Assembly: GCA_030038695.1 (NCBI GenBank) | Contig: JASHSN010000660.1 | Span: 1-5,906, forward strand | Length of the DNA: 5,906 bases | Direction: 5' to 3' | DNA from: Nitrososphaeraceae archaeon | Lineage (GTDB): Archaea; Thermoproteota; Nitrososphaeria; Nitrososphaerales; Nitrososphaeraceae | Part shown: in pieces, positions 4,945 to 5,906 of the stretch | How the letters are laid out: each line of letters starts with the position of its first letter | Numbering within the stretch: position 1 is the stretch's first letter | Translations under genes and position numbers: made by a program | The notes under the pieces: generated by a model | Told to the model about the DNA's origin: nothing | Database searches by the model: none | The model's input: only the letters and a program-made list of their open reading frames with translations

Positions 4945-5622
4945 ATGAGAATATTGATAGCAGAAGATAATAATGATATTGCATTAATGTACAGAGTTGC
5001 ACTACAAAATAGAAACCATCATGTTGTGATTACTGACAACGGTGAAGATTGTCTTACTATTTATCGAGAGGAATTGAAAAATGTTATATCCGGAATGGGA
5101 GGTCTTGATAAACAACAGGTATTTGACGTAGTCATCCTAGATTACAAAATGCCTCAGATGAATGGCATTGAAGTTGCTAAAGAAATAATTAGAATTAATC
5201 CAAAACAAAGGATAATTATCGTTTCAGCGTATGTTAGAGAGACATTCCTCCCTTCTGTGAAGGAGCTAGGACATCACGTAGAACTTGTGCAAAAGCCCTT
5301 TAACATAGACACATTAATCTCTAGAATAGAGAGTAAACAATGTCATTATGAATTAAAAGGTCCCAATCAAGAGGCTTCTATCACTAATGAATTCTCATGG
5401 TTATCTATGCCTTTTTCATTGCCTTATACGCAGCTGCTATATCATAGAAGTCAAACTTTGGTCTGTCATAAGACGAACAGCAACGACATTAGTCAATTTA
5501 GCTATTCTACTACCGGACGACCGATTGCGTTCCTTCATTCCGAATATATCGCAAAACATCCTGAGGAGCAAAAAGCAGATGTACTAGTGAACCTTTGTTG
5601 TCTAGTATTATACCCTTTGTAG
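4945..5622 (+). CDS. Response regulator with unrecognised, possibly decayed tail
   Basis: A 225-residue frame whose first 130 residues are a complete receiver: D8, phosphoacceptor D66 (ILDYKMP), switch S94 (IVSAY) and K117-P118 (VQKPF). It is closely related to the regulator at 3669-4193, sharing MRILIAED, CLxIYxEELK, NPKQRII and VELxQKPF, and it also has a longer-than-usual link before D66 (about 13 extra residues, here Gly-rich rather than charged). The similarity ends near residue 137 (IESKQCHYELKG). The remaining 90 residues have no recognisable domain, contain scattered Cys, His and Trp, and look like read-through of non-coding DNA. The 3' end overlaps a FUN14 relic in another frame. Phosphoryl acceptance should still be possible, but whether the tail is real is doubtful. 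No kinase is adjacent on this strand. Confidence 0.82.
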   Translation: MRILIAEDNNDIALMYRVALQNRNHHVVITDNGEDCLTIYREELKNVISGMGGLDKQQVFDVVILDYKMPQMNGIEVAKEIIRINPKQRIIIVSAYVRETFLPSVKELGHHVELVQKPFNIDTLISRIESKQCHYELKGPNQEASITNEFSWLSMPFSLPYTQLLYHRSQTLVCHKTNSNDISQFSYSTTGRPIAFLHSEYIAKHPEEQKADVLVNLCCLVLYPL

Positions 5623-5690
5623 GTAGTGGACTCGGATATGCAATGGGATTTGCTCTGAAAAAGGTCCTGAAGTCGATGCTAATTGTCGTC
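5565..5690 (+). pseudogene. FUN14-domain membrane protein remnant
   Basis: In the frame that opens after a stop at 5562-5564, residues LLSSIIPFVGSGLGYAMGF followed by ALKKVLKSMLIVV match the first Gly-rich membrane helix and the Lys-Lys loop of FUN14 proteins, small membrane proteins of about 100 residues. The usual start Met, a residue in the Gly-rich turn and the whole second membrane helix with its C-terminus are missing; after LIVV the sequence changes to a different family. Only a TTG near 5595 could start it. The first part overlaps the end of the third response regulator in a different frame. It is most likely a fragment left by recombination. The family identification is by eye. Confidence 0.55.
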
Positions 5691-5906
5691 ACTGATTACG
5701 AAAATAATGCTGCATTTCATACCTTTAAACTGCTTGAATTAAGTACAAATTCATCAATCCTTGCAGGGAAACCCGCATACATGTTAATTGGTACGTATCG
5801 AGATCGTTCGCCGGCTTGCAAAAACTAATGGAAATCTATAATTGGTGATAAAGCATACAGTGTGCAATATATTGCAGATGCCCCAAAGTACTCTGATTAT
5901 TTACCA
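5691..5906 (+). pseudogene. PsbP-like protein remnant, frameshifted and cut by window edge
   Basis: Directly following the FUN14 fragment in the same frame are residues FKLLELSTNSSILAGKPAYM and LIGTYRD, then a TAA at 5826-5828. Past the stop the same frame resumes with IIGDKAYSVQYIADAPKYS and runs off the window. Between them the expected linking text KLMEIY is found one frame over, at 5822-5839. Together this follows the order LAGxPAY - TYxD - KLMEI - GDKAY - YIA - KYSDYLP that I know from archaeal PsbP-like secreted or lipoprotein-type proteins of about 180-200 residues. The signal peptide and N-terminal half are absent. Two compensating indels and the missing 5' half mark it as a relic; sequencing error could explain the indels but not the missing half. 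Confidence 0.55.

Noticed and set aside
4760..4948. GTG-initiated frame upstream of the third regulator, overlapping its ATG by four bases
   Set aside because: The ATGA overlap looks operon-like, but the translated text has no conserved pattern, no TATA element is placed for it, and it appears to be chance.
5387..5587. Open frame overlapping the tail of the third regulator
   Set aside because: I could not match its text to any family, and it may only be a chance frame in decayed DNA; ATTLVNLAILLPDDRLRSF is the only stretch that looks protein-like.
5510..5692. Minus-strand open frame opposite the FUN14 remnant
   Set aside because: The sense strand carries the recognisable FUN14 text; the antisense frame shows no motif.
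1..5906. CRISPR array, tRNA, rRNA, transposase or insertion-sequence ends
   Set aside because: No regularly spaced repeats, cloverleaf-like GGTTCRANNCC arm, rRNA stretches, transposase motifs or paired terminal repeats were seen by eye on either strand.

Overview
The window looks like chromosomal DNA from an ammonia-oxidising archaeon of the Nitrososphaerales (Nitrososphaera/Nitrosocosmicus type). This is inferred from the proteins, not from a marker gene. The DNA is AT-rich. Several proteins have the wording I associate with this group: single-domain response regulators starting MRILIAED, a CBS domain reading PSQTLYD...RYNISRVVIAKDN, a small winged-helix regulator with a GGYYHAY wing, a FUN14 fragment and a PsbP-like fragment. 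Several genes have no clear Shine-Dalgarno sequence but have an archaeal-type TATA element about 26-28 bases before the start codon, which suggests leaderless transcripts.

Layout. Bases 1-304 hold only a possible 3' end of an unidentified gene and otherwise nothing I recognise. Bases 305-513 are a broken CBS-domain gene. A 46-residue cysteine-rich, probably zinc-binding microprotein follows at 521-661 (+). On the minus strand come a helical, phasin-like protein (788-1369) and a two-gene operon: a membrane histidine kinase (1923-3458) followed 19 bases later by a single-domain response regulator (1532-1903). Divergent from the kinase is a second response regulator (3669-4193, +). A winged-helix regulator (4312-4716, -) lies between it and a third response regulator (4945-5622, +), which is a paralogue of the second. 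From about 5390 to the right edge the DNA looks decayed: the third regulator has an unrecognisable tail, its end overlaps a FUN14 membrane-domain relic in another frame, and this runs into a frameshifted PsbP-like relic cut by the window edge.

Working together. The centre is a signalling island: one transmembrane kinase with a predicted extracytoplasmic helical sensor, its operon partner regulator, and two further receiver proteins. None of the three regulators has a recognisable DNA-binding output domain, so they probably act through protein contacts or as phosphate carriers or sinks. The winged-helix protein is the only evident transcription factor. A direct kinase-to-second-regulator link is suggested only by the divergent arrangement. 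The flanks, with three broken genes, suggest a region of recombination and gene loss. I see no rRNA, tRNA, CRISPR array, transposase or clear attachment site.
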